From Anaerolineae bacterium (GTDB taxonomy: Bacteria > Chloroflexota > Anaerolineae > Anaerolineales > Anaerolineaceae), in NCBI GenBank assembly GCA_013314735.1, contig JABUFD010000001.1, positions 806,001-870,000 on the forward strand: a stretch of 64,000 nucleotides of DNA, in the 5' to 3' direction. Below, one piece after another: positions 43,079-51,631 of this stretch; the first letter of the stretch is position 1, and the number at the start of each line of letters is the position of its first letter. The notes under the pieces are model-generated. The model was not told the origin of the DNA and ran no database searches. It worked only from the letters and a program-made list of their open reading frames with translations. The position numbers and the translations under genes were made by a program.

Positions 43079-44329
43079 ATGGAGAACTTATCCGATAAAT
43101 TACGGTCACTGGGCATAACCCTCGGCACTGGGCGAGTCACAGTTCCCCGAGCGCCTACCGAGAAGGATTCGATCGAGAGCTATGTTCCAGGCGAACCGGT
43201 CTCGAACGAATGGGGAGAGGTTTTTCATATCTGCAGGCAATATCCAAAGACAATGGTCCATGGTGAGCAGGCATTATTCACAGATATGGATTGGGACATG
43301 ATCTTCCGGTGGGCTAAAATTTTGCTTCCGAGCACAAACCCCGTTGATCAAATGGTTTTTCTCGATACGGAGACGACCGGTCTGGCTGGCGGGGCAGGTA
43401 CATTTGCCTTTATGGTAGGGATTGGGATTTATCAAGGTTCCCACTTTATTTTGCGTCAGTGGTTCCTGCGGCAACCTGAAGAAGAAAAAGCCATGCTGGC
43501 GGAAATCGACCGTATCATAGTATCACACCCAATTGCTGTGAGTTACAACGGAAAGGCCTTTGACGTTCCATTACTGCACAGCCGTTTTATCCTGAACGGT
43601 TTCACCTCGCCCTTCCGCCAAATTCAGCAAATCGATTTGCTGCATCTGGCGCGCAAGTTATGGAAGAATCGACTGGCTTCACGCACTTTGAGCAATATCG
43701 AACAGGAGATTCTAGCATTCAAGCGATCTGAGGAAGAGGTGCCTGGGTGGATGGCCCCCGAATTGTATTATGATTACCTTCGCAATGGAAATGCGGCCGG
43801 TGTTGCCCCTGTTTTTTACCACAACGCGATGGATATTGTTACCCTGGGCGCGTTGTTGATGTATACAGCGAAGATACTGTCTGCTCCCAACCAGTTCAGC
43901 AATCTCCACGGATTAGACCTGGTGGCTTTGGCCCGACTGCATGCCGAGTTGGGGGAACCAGTTTCTGCCATTCAGTTGTATGATTCCGGCTTGAGGAGCG
44001 GTGTCCCGGATGAGTTTTATGTTGATTGCCTCCTGAGGCAGGCAGATGTCTGTAAAAAACTTGGCGATATTAATCAAGCGATACAGTATCTGGAAAAGGC
44101 AGCCGACCAACAGAGTGTGCCAGCCTGCGAAGAATTGGCAAAATATTATGAACATACGGAACGCGACTACGAGGTTGCCATACGGTATGTCAACCAGGGG
44201 TTAGAAATCATCGAAAGAATGCCCGGTAAAACATACCAGAAATCTCAACTGGACCGCACTTTTCAACATCGGCTGGAGCGGCTTTTGGGAAAGTGGCAGC
44301 GAAAAAACGAATGTGAGAAGGGGTTATAA
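43079..44329 (+). CDS. MrfB/YprB-like DEDD exonuclease with C-terminal TPR repeats
   Basis: A 416-residue protein. The RNase H-like exonuclease domain (about 95-270) shows MVFLDTETTGLAGGAGTF (the DxE pair), SYNGKAFDVPLL (second Asp) and YHNAMDIVTLG (third Asp with a nearby His). It ends in TPR-like helical pairs (ALARLHAELGEPVSAIQLY; LGDINQAIQYLEKA). The domain matches YprB/MrfB, the exonuclease partner of the MrfA helicase. It starts 3 bases after the helicase stop. A repair role in excision of damaged DNA is inferred from the pair. Confidence 0.87.
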   Translation: MENLSDKLRSLGITLGTGRVTVPRAPTEKDSIESYVPGEPVSNEWGEVFHICRQYPKTMVHGEQALFTDMDWDMIFRWAKILLPSTNPVDQMVFLDTETTGLAGGAGTFAFMVGIGIYQGSHFILRQWFLRQPEEEKAMLAEIDRIIVSHPIAVSYNGKAFDVPLLHSRFILNGFTSPFRQIQQIDLLHLARKLWKNRLASRTLSNIEQEILAFKRSEEEVPGWMAPELYYDYLRNGNAAGVAPVFYHNAMDIVTLGALLMYTAKILSAPNQFSNLHGLDLVALARLHAELGEPVSAIQLYDSGLRSGVPDEFYVDCLLRQADVCKKLGDINQAIQYLEKAADQQSVPACEELAKYYEHTERDYEVAIRYVNQGLEIIERMPGKTYQKSQLDRTFQHRLERLLGKWQRKNECEKGL

Positions 44330-44333
44330 ATCC

Positions 44334-44363
44334 TTGTCAATTTGCAGGAGTGTGCGGTATAAT
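44334..44363 (+). promoter_or_regulatory. Promoter of tRNA-Pro
   Basis: TTGTCA (44334-44339) and a perfect TATAAT (44358-44363) with an 18-base spacer. The tRNA begins 12 bases after the -10 box. Confidence 0.75.
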
Positions 44364-44375
44364 CGCAAAGTCAAA

Positions 44376-44450
44376 CGGGGCGTGGCTCAGCCCGGATAGA
44401 GCGCACGGTTCGGGACCGTGAGGTCGTGAGTTCAAATCTCTCCGCCCCGA
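44376..44450 (+). tRNA. tRNA-Pro (anticodon CGG)
   Basis: A 75-base cloverleaf: acceptor CGGGGCG with CGCCCCG, D arm GCTC/GAGC, anticodon arm CACGG-TTCGGGA-CCGTG (anticodon CGG), and T arm with TTCAAAT. The T-stem has one T-T mismatch. The C1-G72 acceptor end is typical of bacterial tRNA-Pro. Confidence 0.95.
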
Positions 44451-44458
44451 CAACAGGC

Positions 44459-44518
44459 AACCAACGTACATACTTTTCGCCAAAATGTCGAAATATGTGT
44501 ACGTTGGTTCCTTTTTTT
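44459..44518 (+). terminator. Terminator after tRNA-Pro
   Basis: Arms aaccaacgtacata and tatgtgtacgttggtt pair over 14 bp with a two-base bulge and a 21-base loop, followed by ctttttttc. It ends the tRNA transcript. The remaining bases to 44736 show nothing I recognise apart from AT-rich DNA before the next gene. Confidence 0.82.
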
Positions 44519-44736
44519 CAGAGAATCCCATCAACCACCAACCTCATGGTTGAAAAATGATTCCCGGTAAAAAATGTTACCAATAAGTACCAGAAATCAC
44601 TGACCTGTCCTATGCTTTTATTTGACCTGAAGGTATCCCTATGCTGCCCCGGTCTGATGAATTTGCCAATATATAAATCAGGCGGGTCTGGTTATGATTA
44701 TGTTAATGGTAGGTCTTATTTGAAAGGCTACGAAAT

Positions 44737-46005
44737 ATGAACCCACGTAGAAACCCCATCATAATATTCCTTTGTTTACTGCTGGCAGGTTTTGTCCTGA
44801 CTGTCATGGCAATTCGGGCTGGCGGCGATGAACACGAGCCGTTCATCGGCGGGGGAGAAGAACTGGCCGCAGACACCCAAATCCATCGGAATCAAGGCTT
44901 GTTGGCAGATGGATTGCTGGTATATGGGCCTGATGCTGTTGGTTTTGACGTCCATGCCTTTGTTACTGAACAGGGGGGGCACCTGGCTGGTATTGCTGAA
45001 GATATAAATGGCCAATGGATGGATGGAGCGGCGATCATAACGAAAGTCAGCCAGGAGTATTCGGTCAGCCCAAAATTATTGCTGGCAATCATTGAGCACC
45101 AGAGTGGGTGGGTGTCACATGGAGAGGGAGATACCGAAACAGGATCCTATCCGGTTGATGGCAGCGGTGTTCTGGGTGAAGGATTATTTGTGCAGCTTTC
45201 CAGGACGGCGGATTTGTTAAATTTTGGTTTTTATGCTTGCAAGGTAGGTGCTCTCGATCGGGTCAGCTTGACTGATGGTGTCGAAATTGATCTCCCGGAT
45301 GACTACAATTGTGGAAGTGCGGGCGTATACCATTTTTTTGCGTCGATCTCTCGCCAGGAGGCATGGAATGCGGCAATTACCAATGGAGGATTGATGAAGC
45401 ACTATGAAGGGTTATTTGGTCCCATTGCGAATTTGACCACCGTATGGGATTCAGAAGTGCCAGTCCAACCCAGTTTGCATTTGCCATTTGAGGTCAACAA
45501 GCCATGGGCATTTACAGGTGGGCCGCATTCCGCATGGGGGCGTTATGCAGCCTGGGCTGCGCTTGATTTTGCACCGCCAAAAGACCGGTTGGGTTGTGTG
45601 CCCAATGACGAGTGGGTAACAGCAGTGAGTGATGGAGAGATTGTTCGGTCGGAACCAGGTACAGTCATTTTGGATCTGGATGGCGATGGACTGGAGCAGA
45701 CAGGGTGGGTGATAGTATATTTTCACATGGAAACTCGCGACCGAATCGGAGCAGGCGTGACAGTGAATTCCGGTGACAGGTTGGGGCATGCCTCCTGCGA
45801 GGGGGGGATATCAACAGGTACTCACCTTCATATCGCCCGTAAATACAATGGTGAGTGGGTTCCAGCTGACCAGGAAAATCCCTTTGTGCTTGACGGTTGG
45901 GTTTCAAGGGGAACTGGTATAGAATATAATGGTACTTTGCATAAACAAGAAGAGGTCATTGAGGCATTGGATGGCAGGCAGGAAAAAAACATCATTACAA
46001 GGTAA
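44737..46005 (+). CDS. M23 metallopeptidase with lysozyme-like domain
   Basis: A 422-residue exported protein, anchored by an N-terminal helix (IIIFLCLLLAGFVLTVMAI). The middle (about 70-230) resembles a lytic-transglycosylase-type fold, with VSPKLLLAIIEHQSGWVSHG. In SLT enzymes the place of HQSG is QESG, so the catalytic Glu seems replaced by Gln. The C-terminal M23 domain has GPHSAWG, WAALDFAPP and GTHLHIARKYNG with intact zinc ligands. No LysM. It is a paralogue of the next gene, whose start lies 35 bases inside it. Confidence 0.85.
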   Translation: MNPRRNPIIIFLCLLLAGFVLTVMAIRAGGDEHEPFIGGGEELAADTQIHRNQGLLADGLLVYGPDAVGFDVHAFVTEQGGHLAGIAEDINGQWMDGAAIITKVSQEYSVSPKLLLAIIEHQSGWVSHGEGDTETGSYPVDGSGVLGEGLFVQLSRTADLLNFGFYACKVGALDRVSLTDGVEIDLPDDYNCGSAGVYHFFASISRQEAWNAAITNGGLMKHYEGLFGPIANLTTVWDSEVPVQPSLHLPFEVNKPWAFTGGPHSAWGRYAAWAALDFAPPKDRLGCVPNDEWVTAVSDGEIVRSEPGTVILDLDGDGLEQTGWVIVYFHMETRDRIGAGVTVNSGDRLGHASCEGGISTGTHLHIARKYNGEWVPADQENPFVLDGWVSRGTGIEYNGTLHKQEEVIEALDGRQEKNIITR

Positions 46006-47584
46006 CCGGTGGTTTAACCTCGCCGTGGTTATCTGCGTTTACCTTGCCTCCCTTGCCTGTTCTCAAGATACCATCAGCCTGATATCACTGACCGAAACCG
46101 CTGCGGTCGCACAGGAATTGGGCATTACAGTCGCTCCGCCCAATGCAGTGGTTGCTGAAGAAACCCAATCTGCAACCGGGGAAATTTCAGGCGAAATGGT
46201 ATTCGCAGAAGAGGTTGAATGGGACCCTTACGAAACCCCTGCACCTTTGGTGTTGCCAACTGTCAATATGACACAGAATCCGGCATTATCCTATATGACC
46301 CAGCAAGGGGATACGTTGCAAACCATTGCCTTGCGGTTTAATGTGCTAACAAATGAGATCACCGGACAGGATGCCATATCAACGGCTCATTATCTGCCAG
46401 TGGGTATGGAATTATTCATACCCAACCGGTTGGGAGACACAGGACCGCTGGATGTGCTGATAGCAGACAGTGAAGTGATTTACTCTCCTTCGGCAGCGAA
46501 TTTTGATATCCAGACTTTTGTGGAAAATGCCGGAGGCTACCTGGCAGGTTATACAGAAAGTACACAATTTGGAACGCGCAGCGGTGCAGAAATTGTACTT
46601 CGGGCGGCTACTGTGTATAGTATCAATCCCCGGCTGTTGATGGCCATATTAGAATACCAGAGCGGCTGGGTCTTCTCTCAACCAGCTACGGAGAGTCAGC
46701 GATTATATCCGATGGGCTATATCGACAAGAACCATTCGGGTTTGGATAAACAACTTGCCTGGGCATGCCAGCAAATATCCAGCGGGTATTATGGCTGGCG
46801 TTCAGGTATCCTTCTGCGGATGGAATTTCCAAATGGCGGCAGTTTTCGCCTTTCACCTTTCCTGAATGCCGGCACAGTGGGGGTGCAGTCCTTTTTCGCT
46901 CAGTTGCAAAATGTTGAAGCCTGGTATGACACCATGTATGGTGTTGGCAATATCTTCGATTTGCATGCAACCATGTTTGGGAATGCCTGGGATCGAGTAC
47001 AGGAAACGGAACCATTGTTATTTGACCGGGTGCAATCACCAGCTTTTGAACTACCTTTTGCTCCCGGACATAGCTGGAATTTTACGGGGGGGCCGCATGA
47101 GGCATGGGGCGAAGGAACTGCATGGGCAGCTCTCGACTTTGCACCGATGGGGGTTTCGGGGTGCAATCCATCCACCGATTGGGTTACCTCAATTTATGAT
47201 GGCCTGGTGGTACGGTCTGAAGACGCAACTGTTGTTGTCGATTCCGATATGGATGGTTCGGAACAAACCGGGTGGGTCATTTTTTATTTTCACATTCAGA
47301 CTCAAGGGCGGATTCCTGCCGGGGTACAGGTGAAAACTGGTGATCGATTGGGGCATCCCTCCTGCGAAGGCGGGAACGCAACTGGTACACATTTACATAT
47401 CGCCCGGAAATACAACGGCGAATGGATACCCGCGGGTGGACCAGGGTTGCCATTTGTGATGAGCGGATGGCAGGCATTCAACGGCCCGGCTGTTTATCAG
47501 GGTTTATTGGTAAAAAATGAGGAAATCATCAAAAGCAGCCGCGTCAGCTCCATCGAATCGAGTGTGAAACGCCCAGAATATTAA
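45971..47584 (+). CDS. LysM-M23 metallopeptidase lipoprotein, paralogue of the preceding gene
   Basis: A 537-residue lipoprotein. The signal peptide ends LASLAC. A LysM domain (about 118-165; MTQQGDTLQTIALRFNVLTN) is followed by the same lysozyme-like segment (INPRLLMAILEYQSGWV, again Gln where SLT has Glu) and the same M23 domain (GPHEAWG, WAALDFAPMG, GTHLHIARKYNGEW). It overlaps the upstream gene by 35 bases; ATG 45971 follows GAGG 6 nt upstream. The pair looks like an old tandem duplication in which one copy carries LysM. Wall hydrolysis is the likely role. Confidence 0.87.
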   Translation: MAGRKKTSLQGNRWFNLAVVICVYLASLACSQDTISLISLTETAAVAQELGITVAPPNAVVAEETQSATGEISGEMVFAEEVEWDPYETPAPLVLPTVNMTQNPALSYMTQQGDTLQTIALRFNVLTNEITGQDAISTAHYLPVGMELFIPNRLGDTGPLDVLIADSEVIYSPSAANFDIQTFVENAGGYLAGYTESTQFGTRSGAEIVLRAATVYSINPRLLMAILEYQSGWVFSQPATESQRLYPMGYIDKNHSGLDKQLAWACQQISSGYYGWRSGILLRMEFPNGGSFRLSPFLNAGTVGVQSFFAQLQNVEAWYDTMYGVGNIFDLHATMFGNAWDRVQETEPLLFDRVQSPAFELPFAPGHSWNFTGGPHEAWGEGTAWAALDFAPMGVSGCNPSTDWVTSIYDGLVVRSEDATVVVDSDMDGSEQTGWVIFYFHIQTQGRIPAGVQVKTGDRLGHPSCEGGNATGTHLHIARKYNGEWIPAGGPGLPFVMSGWQAFNGPAVYQGLLVKNEEIIKSSRVSSIESSVKRPEY

Positions 47585-47587
47585 GGG

Positions 47588-48364
47588 TCATCGCGTGGAA
47601 GGTGAGAGTTCAACCTGCAGGCGGCCAATCCCTTCAATCTCAACAGCGGCGATATCTTTGGGTCTAAGCACTTGCTGGGGGATGGGGACACCACCTGTCA
47701 GGATCAAATCACCAGGTGTGAGGGTCATGATCGTTGAAATATAGGCAACAGCCTGGTTGATTGAGAAAACCATCTCATGGGTGGTGAACATGCGGATGAG
47801 TTTCTCATTGAGATAAGAAGCAATCACCAGATCGTCAGGGTCGATTTCCGTTTCTATCCATGGTCCTACTACGCAGAAGCCGTCAAATCCATATGCGCGG
47901 GTTATGTTGGAAGAGGTATCTGGCAGCACCAGGTCAGCCGCATAAAAATTAAGTACGCAAGTGTAGCCAAAGACATGGCTGGCCACAGCGTCCAATGAAA
48001 TCCATCTGCCTTTCTTACCAATCACAACCCCCAACTCAGAAGTAAAAGTGAGCTGATTGGTTTGGGGCGGTATTTCTACACTGCTTTTATGCTCTGTTAA
48101 GGTGTTTGGTGGTTTTAGATAGATCTGTGGCATTTCCGGAAGCTGGCTGTCCTGTTCCACGTTACCGGTCAGGTAATTCTGACGGAGCCCAACAATTTTA
48201 GCCGGTTCCATCGGGGGGTGTAGATGAACCCTTGATAACGGTAATAGGGCGTCAAGTCTGCGATGGCTTCCAAATGGGTCGCCGTTAATACTTCCAACCT
48301 GGTCCTGGTACAACCAGCCGTATGAAATAGGATCGGTTCTTGTAGAATACCTGAGAATTTTCAT
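47588..48364 (-). CDS. Fumarylacetoacetate hydrolase family protein
   Basis: A 258-residue FAH-fold protein. It has MKILRYSTRTDPISYGWLYQ, AKIVGLRQNYLTG, the metal site region FTSELGVVIGKKG (the E-x-E pair appears as T-x-E), and GDLILTGGVP near the end. Family members hydrolyse C-C bonds or decarboxylate/isomerise beta-dicarbonyl compounds using a divalent metal. The missing first Glu may alter or reduce metal binding. Met 48364 follows GGAA at 7 nt. Convergent with the M23 gene, 3 bases apart. Confidence 0.8.
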   Translation of the reverse strand: MKILRYSTRTDPISYGWLYQDQVGSINGDPFGSHRRLDALLPLSRVHLHPPMEPAKIVGLRQNYLTGNVEQDSQLPEMPQIYLKPPNTLTEHKSSVEIPPQTNQLTFTSELGVVIGKKGRWISLDAVASHVFGYTCVLNFYAADLVLPDTSSNITRAYGFDGFCVVGPWIETEIDPDDLVIASYLNEKLIRMFTTHEMVFSINQAVAYISTIMTLTPGDLILTGGVPIPQQVLRPKDIAAVEIEGIGRLQVELSPSTR

Positions 48365-48427
48365 TTGCATTTCCAGAAGAATGACAATATGGGATTGTAC
48401 CACGATCATCGATATGCCTGTGATTGC

Positions 48428-48455
48428 GTGACAAGCGGCGAAAATTGTGTATAAT
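48428..48455 (+). promoter_or_regulatory. Promoter of tRNA-Val
   Basis: GTGACA (48428-48433) and TATAAT (48450-48455) with a 16-base spacer, ending 10 bases before the tRNA. Confidence 0.65.
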
Positions 48456-48465
48456 TGGTCTGCAT

Positions 48466-48539
48466 GGGCGGTTAGCTCAGTTGGTTAGAGCGCTTCCCTT
48501 ACAAGGAAGAAGTCGTAGGTTCGAGTCCTATACCGCCCA
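48466..48539 (+). tRNA. tRNA-Val (anticodon TAC)
   Basis: A 74-base cloverleaf: acceptor GGGCGGT with ACCGCCC, D arm GCTC/GAGC, anticodon arm CTTCC-CTTACAA-GGAAG (anticodon TAC), T arm GTAGG-TTCGAGT-CCTAT. CCA is not encoded. Confidence 0.96.
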
Positions 48540-48541
48540 CT

Positions 48542-48571
48542 AAGAGCTGCCCGACAATGGCAGCTCTTTTG
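48542..48571 (+). terminator. Terminator after tRNA-Val
   Basis: A 10-bp perfect stem (aagagctgcc with its complement) and 7-base loop followed by four T, beginning three bases after the tRNA. Confidence 0.85.
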
Positions 48572-48600
48572 GGTAGTCGACTTTCTGTTTGGAGGACGGA

Positions 48601-49461
48601 TTGTTCCTGGATACACAATTCCGTAGATTTAAGGTAACCCCCGAATTTTTTGCCTGTCCGGTGCAACAGCGATTTGATTTGGGGATTGTGTCCGCTGTTT
48701 GGTGTGATGTGGATGGTTCGTTGTTGGTGTTATCACGTGGCAGGCCAAGACTGACACGTTGGTCAGCGAATGGTGACTTCATTGGTTCACTAGCCGATGG
48801 GAACATGTTGGGCGCTCACGGCCTTTGGGGCGATTCGACTGGCGAAATCTATGGTACTGACCATGAAAACCACGCTGTTTATCATCTATCTCCGGACGGA
48901 AACTTCATCGGCATTCTGGGAACCCCGGGCATCGCTGGGCGCACTCCAGGAGCGCCGTTTAACCAGCCGACAGATTGTTGCTGTGATGAGCATACTGATG
49001 TACTCTATGTGGCTGACGGCTACCAGAACACTCACATCCATGGGTTTCAAGGGACGGAACACCTCCTGACCTGGGGAGAGCGGGGTGATGGTCCCGGACA
49101 GTTAATCTTGCCTCATTGTATACGTCTTGACCGATCCCAACGGCTGTGGGTATGTGACAGGGAGAATAACCGGATTGTTGTGTATTCCTTGCGGGGTGAA
49201 GTCCTTTTTGTTTGGGATGATTTCTTGCGACCTGCAGGCGTCTGGTTGAATTCTGATGCCGGATTGGTCTATGTGGCTGAATTGGATTACCGGATGAGCA
49301 TATTAACGATGGATGGAGAGCTTGCAGCACGATGGAATACGAATGAGATTGGTTTGGCGGGAACTCCCCATTCTATCTCTGTCGACCTCTGCGGTGCGAT
49401 ATATGTAGCGCACACCAATGTGGATGGTGTGGTGGTTAAATACCAGCCAATCAATCCGTAA
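48601..49461 (+). CDS. NHL-repeat beta-propeller protein
   Basis: A 286-residue predicted six-bladed propeller without signal peptide. NHL-type strands recur: VLYVADGYQNTHIHGF, DRSQRLWVCDRENNRIVVYS, GLVYVAELDYRMSIL and GAIYVAHTNVDGVVV. It resembles SMP-30/gluconolactonase or peptidyl-amidating lyase-like propellers, but catalytic residues cannot be confirmed. A TTG start at 48601 with GGAGGA 5 bases upstream fits best; no ATG is available near the domain start. Confidence 0.75.
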   Translation: MFLDTQFRRFKVTPEFFACPVQQRFDLGIVSAVWCDVDGSLLVLSRGRPRLTRWSANGDFIGSLADGNMLGAHGLWGDSTGEIYGTDHENHAVYHLSPDGNFIGILGTPGIAGRTPGAPFNQPTDCCCDEHTDVLYVADGYQNTHIHGFQGTEHLLTWGERGDGPGQLILPHCIRLDRSQRLWVCDRENNRIVVYSLRGEVLFVWDDFLRPAGVWLNSDAGLVYVAELDYRMSILTMDGELAARWNTNEIGLAGTPHSISVDLCGAIYVAHTNVDGVVVKYQPINP

Positions 49462-49519
49462 TTCAGGATGATTAATTCTACGTTAACAAACCCATGATAT
49501 AATTAACTATAAGATATTC

Positions 49520-49914
49520 GGGGATGACAGGCTTCGACGGGGGAGGCTGGTCCCGGATGGCGAGCCGAGAGGTGCCGACCTCGAAAAATCAGCACAACCA
49601 ATTAAGTGCCAACAATCGCACTACATACGCTGCTATGCCCCTGGCTGCCTAAGCCACGGCAAAACAGTAACGGTCATTCATGACCTCGTCTGCCTGCACC
49701 GTACTCCAGCCGGTCGTGGGATCAGGCGTAACAAAGTTGGAGTGCCATACGTAGCGCCGCGGATCGTGTGAAAGAGGGCTCTCGGGCTCAAGCGGCTTGA
49801 CCTGGCTGCGGTTTGTCGCCTTTCCAAAGCCGGGTGAGAACAATAAGGTGACTACGCTCGTAGAGGTTCGAGGGTCGAATCTTTCGGACGCGGGTTCGAT
49901 TCCCGCCATCTCCA
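49520..49914 (+). ncRNA. ssrA: tmRNA (ssrA)
   Basis: A 395-base one-piece tmRNA. The tRNA-like ends pair (GGGGATG with CATCTCC), the 5' part has GACAGGCTTCGACGGGGG, and the 3' part has GGTTCGATTCCCGCC (T arm). The tag reading frame at 49608-49652 encodes ANNRTTYAAMPLAA followed by TAA. A TATAAG box lies 6 bases before the 5' end. CCA is not encoded. Tagged proteins end in LAA, which ClpXP recognises in many bacteria. Its partner smpB is at 22061. Confidence 0.96.
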
Positions 49915-49917
49915 CTA

Positions 49918-49943
49918 AACACCCCTTTCAGGGGTGTTTTTTT
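49918..49943 (+). terminator. Terminator after tmRNA
   Basis: An 8-bp stem (aacacccc with ggggtgtt) with a 5-base loop, followed by seven or more T, three bases after the tmRNA. Confidence 0.92.
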
Positions 49944-50045
49944 ATTCATTTCATCCTGAACCATCCGGCATGAATTTTCCAGGCAACTGGCAGTGTTCCG
50001 GTATAATTGGTGCAGATTGATAAACCAAATGGACAGGATGGAAAT

Positions 50046-50711
50046 ATGATACTGGCAATGATCCCTGCGAGACTGGGCAGTCAGCGTTTGAAGCAGAAGA
50101 ATCTGCGAACATTGAACGGTATTCCATTGATCACCCGCGCGATACGGAAATGTAAAGCAGCCGGGGTGTTCGATGAAATCTGGGTCAACTCAGAGCATAC
50201 TGGTTTCGCAACCATCGCAGCGGAGGAAAACGTTCTGTTTCACCAGCGGCCGGCATACCTGGCCTCCAATACAGCAACCAGCGAAGATTATATCTATGAG
50301 TTCTTGAAGGCACATCCGTGTGATATCGTGATCCAGGTGCATTCCATCGCGCCTTTACTCGGTGTGGATGCTGTGAGAAGCTTTGTGGAAACGATGCAAA
50401 TTAGTAATTATGATGTCTTATTAAGCTGCGTACTGGAACAGATCGAATGCGCAATGGACGGGGTTCCTGTTAACTTCTCGTTTGAGAAGAAACAAAACTC
50501 CCAGGAGCTCTCACCTATTCAGCGCGTCACCTGGAGTATCACCGGATGGCGCTCATCCTCATACACAACCGCGTATGAGAACAAGCGCTGTGCGACATAT
50601 GCAGGCAAAGTTGGCTTTTTCCCCATTGATCGCCTGGGAGGGCATATTATTAAGTATGAAGAAGACCTTGAAATTGCCGAGTACTATATCAGCCTGATGG
50701 AGAGTAAATAA
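50046..50711 (+). CDS. Cytidylyltransferase (CMP-sugar synthetase, NeuA/KdsB-like)
   Basis: A 221-residue nucleotidyltransferase. The N-terminal IPARLGSQRLKQKNLRTLNG is the NTP-binding loop of CMP-NeuAc/CMP-Kdo synthetases. Further motifs are EIWVNSEHTGFATIA, RPAYLASNTATSEDYI and VIQVHSIAPLLGVDAV (metal-site region). It activates an acidic sugar with CTP, but which one is unknown. ATG 50046 follows AGGATGG. Its stop shares a base with the next gene's start (TAATG), so it leads a four-gene operon. Confidence 0.83.
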   Translation: MILAMIPARLGSQRLKQKNLRTLNGIPLITRAIRKCKAAGVFDEIWVNSEHTGFATIAAEENVLFHQRPAYLASNTATSEDYIYEFLKAHPCDIVIQVHSIAPLLGVDAVRSFVETMQISNYDVLLSCVLEQIECAMDGVPVNFSFEKKQNSQELSPIQRVTWSITGWRSSSYTTAYENKRCATYAGKVGFFPIDRLGGHIIKYEEDLEIAEYYISLMESK

Positions 50712-51631
50712 TGGATAAATTGGTTGTCGCCATTGGACCATCCTCGTTTGCTAAAGCCAGCCGTGTACCCGCAGAGATGCTTTCTGCGGCCGGGATTGTG
50801 GTCAAGCCCAACCCGTTTGGCCGTAAGCTGGAAGAGGAGGAAGTGCTGGAATTGTTGAAGGATGTTGATGGATTGATCGCTGGTTTGGAACCTTTAACCC
50901 GTCGAGTAATGGTGGCCAATCCCCGCCTGCGGGCGATTGCCCGGGTTGGCATAGGAATGGACAATGTTGATCAGGATGCGGCAAGCCGGTTGGGAATCAA
51001 GGTCAGTAACACCCCAGAGGGTCCTACAGAAGCGGTCGCAGAAATGACGATTGCTGCCTTGTTAGATATCGGGAGAGGAATAACCAGTGCTTCACGCAAT
51101 CTGCATGCCGGGTTTTGGAGCAAGGAAATTGGGTTCGGCTTAAGAGACCTGCCGGTTTTATTGATCGGGTTTGGCCGGATCGGGAGGTTGGTTGGGGAAC
51201 ATTTGCATCATTTTCACGCGCACGTCATGGTATATGATCCCTGGGTTGATGGGGGAGCATTACCAGCCTGGGCAGAAAAAGTCGCCCTATCCGATGGGCT
51301 TGCCCGGGCTGATGTGATCTCACTCCATGTTTCCGGCACGGATCAGGTGTTGGGTGCAGCAGAATTGGCGCAGGTGAAGCAAGGAGCCGTACTGCTCAAC
51401 AGCGCAAGGGGAGGTGTGGTGAATGAGGATGCCCTGGCTGACGCCCTGGACACCGGCAAAATCGCCGCAGGTTGGCTGGATGTGTTTATGGAAGAACCTT
51501 ACCATGGAAGGTTGCTTGATTACCCCCAACTGCTCTTAACACCCCATCTATGCAGCTATTCAAGGCAGTGCCGCTTGGCGATGGAAACACAGGCTGTTGA
51601 ACATCTGCTCCGGGATCTTGGGGTTTCTTGA
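50711..51631 (+). CDS. D-2-hydroxyacid dehydrogenase (phosphoglycerate dehydrogenase-like)
   Basis: A 306-residue NAD-dependent D-isomer-specific 2-hydroxyacid dehydrogenase. NAD loop LLIGFGRIGRLVGEHL, then LHVSGTDQVLGAAELAQVK, LLNSARGGVVNEDALADAL (catalytic Arg), MEEPY (Glu) and LTPHLCSYS (catalytic His). No C-terminal ACT domain, so it is the short type. In this operon it may supply or recycle a hydroxyacid for sugar-acid synthesis, but a general role is also possible. Overlaps neighbours on both sides (TAATG, TGATG). Confidence 0.88.
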   Translation: MDKLVVAIGPSSFAKASRVPAEMLSAAGIVVKPNPFGRKLEEEEVLELLKDVDGLIAGLEPLTRRVMVANPRLRAIARVGIGMDNVDQDAASRLGIKVSNTPEGPTEAVAEMTIAALLDIGRGITSASRNLHAGFWSKEIGFGLRDLPVLLIGFGRIGRLVGEHLHHFHAHVMVYDPWVDGGALPAWAEKVALSDGLARADVISLHVSGTDQVLGAAELAQVKQGAVLLNSARGGVVNEDALADALDTGKIAAGWLDVFMEEPYHGRLLDYPQLLLTPHLCSYSRQCRLAMETQAVEHLLRDLGVS

